In this document: in pieces, positions 63,375 to 64,000 of the stretch
Position numbering within the stretch: position 1 is the stretch's first letter
Layout: each line of letters starts with the position of its first letter
Assembly: GCF_010731755.1 (NCBI RefSeq)
Contig: NZ_AP022589.1
Span: forward strand, 2,108,001-2,172,000
Length of the DNA: 64,000 nucleotides
Direction of reading: 5' to 3'
Source of the DNA: Mycolicibacter minnesotensis
GTDB taxonomy: Bacteria; Actinomycetota; Actinomycetes; Mycobacteriales; Mycobacteriaceae
Program-made: the position numbers and the translations under genes
The notes under the pieces: model-generated
What the model saw: the letters and a program-made list of their open reading frames with translations, nothing else
What the model was told of the DNA's origin: nothing
Databases searched by the model: none

Positions 63375-64000
63375 GTGGATTACGCCGCAGCATTGCTTGC
63401 TCAGACGCGTGCGTTCGGGGAGTTGTTCCGAGTAGGCGATCCCGAGCTGGCTATCCCGACCTGCCCGGAATGGAATCTGAACCAACTGTTCCGGCACTTT
63501 GGGCGGGGAAACCGTTGGTCAGCACAGATTGTCGCTGATCAGATGGACGGCCCACTGGATCCGCGCGAGGTCGCCGGCGGCAAGCCGCCCGCCGAGACCA
63601 CCGCGGCGATCGACTGGCTGAACGACGGTGCACAGGTGGTGCTCGACGCTGTCGCCAAGACCGGGCCGGACACACCGGTCTGGACCTTCCTGGGCCCGCG
63701 CCCGGCGTCATGGTGGGTGCGTCGGCGGCTGCACGAAGCCACGGTGCATCGCGCCGACGCCGCCCTGGCCCTCGGGGGCGAGTTCACGCTGGCTCTGGAG
63801 TTGGCCGCCGACGGGATCGGTGAGTTGCTGGATTTGTTGCCCGCCGTCGTGGCACGCAACGCCGATGCCCTGCCACTGGCCGACGGCCAGAGTGTGCATC
63901 TGCACGCCACTGATGACGGGCTCGGATCGGCCGGTGAGTGGACCATCGGCCGGCCCACCGGCACCGACACCGTGCGCTGGGCGCATGAGCACGGCAAAGC
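63375..64000 (+). CDS. Maleylpyruvate isomerase-family mycothiol-dependent enzyme (partial)
   Basis: A GTG at 63375 opens a frame that runs off the right edge (208 codons seen). VDYAAALLAQTRAFGELFR and IPTCPEWNLNQLFRHFGRGNRWSAQI match the N-terminal DinB-like helical bundle, and PASWWVRRRLHEATVHRADAAL the second metal-ligand histidine pair (HxxxH). This is the actinobacterial MDMPI/TIGR03083 family that uses mycothiol. ADGIGELLDLLPAV begins the C-terminal half. Substrate is unknown; maleylpyruvate is only the name-giving case. Confidence 0.82.
   Translation, partial: MDYAAALLAQTRAFGELFRVGDPELAIPTCPEWNLNQLFRHFGRGNRWSAQIVADQMDGPLDPREVAGGKPPAETTAAIDWLNDGAQVVLDAVAKTGPDTPVWTFLGPRPASWWVRRRLHEATVHRADAALALGGEFTLALELAADGIGELLDLLPAVVARNADALPLADGQSVHLHATDDGLGSAGEWTIGRPTGTDTVRWAHEHGK

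Overview
This is a chromosomal stretch from a high-GC actinobacterium of the family Mycobacteriaceae, most likely an environmental Mycolicibacterium. The evidence is a complete type VII secretion locus of the ESX-3 kind, PE/PPE and Esx genes, an MspA-type porin, an Mtb12-like secreted antigen, GTG-rich starts, and a gene order that follows the Rv0261c to Rv0321 region of M. tuberculosis (synteny recalled from knowledge, not computed). The conserved backbone is interrupted by a few lineage-specific blocks.

Layout. 1-2953 (minus strand): the edge of an unknown gene, a NarK nitrate transporter and an SbtA-type bicarbonate transporter. 3396-11089 (minus): a 5-oxoproline-type operon led by an unusual XRE-TetR fusion regulator, then OplA, a FecB2 lipoprotein, PxpB, PxpC and a distal aac(2')-I gene. 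11245-16023 (plus): an acyl-CoA catabolic operon of acyl-CoA dehydrogenase, APH-fold kinase, SDR and acyl-CoA synthetase. The dehydrogenase plus kinase pair looks like split ACAD11 / LvaC+LvaA, suggesting 4-hydroxyacid breakdown. 16026-26160: LigD-type primase-polymerase, FadD2, DinB, FadE6, a hydroxyacid dehydrogenase with a TetR regulator divergent from a VOC protein, an FUSC membrane protein and FdhD.

26213-42776 is the ESX-3 region: a small secreted protein, a broken esxG copy, an SAM methyltransferase, a control region with Zur-like and IdeR-like palindromes, then eccA3-eccB3-eccC3-PE5-PPE4-esxG-esxH-espG3-eccD3-mycP3-eccE3, tightly packed and mostly overlapping. It exports the EsxG-EsxH heterodimer and PE/PPE partners for iron (mycobactin) and zinc acquisition. 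In mycP3 the catalytic serine codon reads glycine and the oxyanion-hole asparagine reads aspartate, so this mycosin looks like a natural pseudoprotease.

42773-53341: an alpha/beta hydrolase, amidohydrolase, BluB, PAP2 phosphatase, an L,D-transpeptidase-like protein, TetR, several mycobacterial hypothetical proteins, a GH16 glucanase and an Mtb12-like secreted protein.

53357-58135 is a small low-GC genomic island between 49-bp direct repeats made from the 3' part of a tRNA-Gly(CCC). Its cargo is three overlapping genes: a nuclease-fold-like protein, a winged-helix-like middle component and an SMC-like ABC ATPase with a zinc hook. This matches the layout of ABC-three-component (ABC-3C) conflict systems. 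The island integrase is truncated and frameshifted. 58205-64000: a small secreted protein, MspA-family porin, dCTP deaminase, two tandem paralogous membrane-anchored proline-rich proteins, and the start of a mycothiol-dependent MPI-family enzyme.
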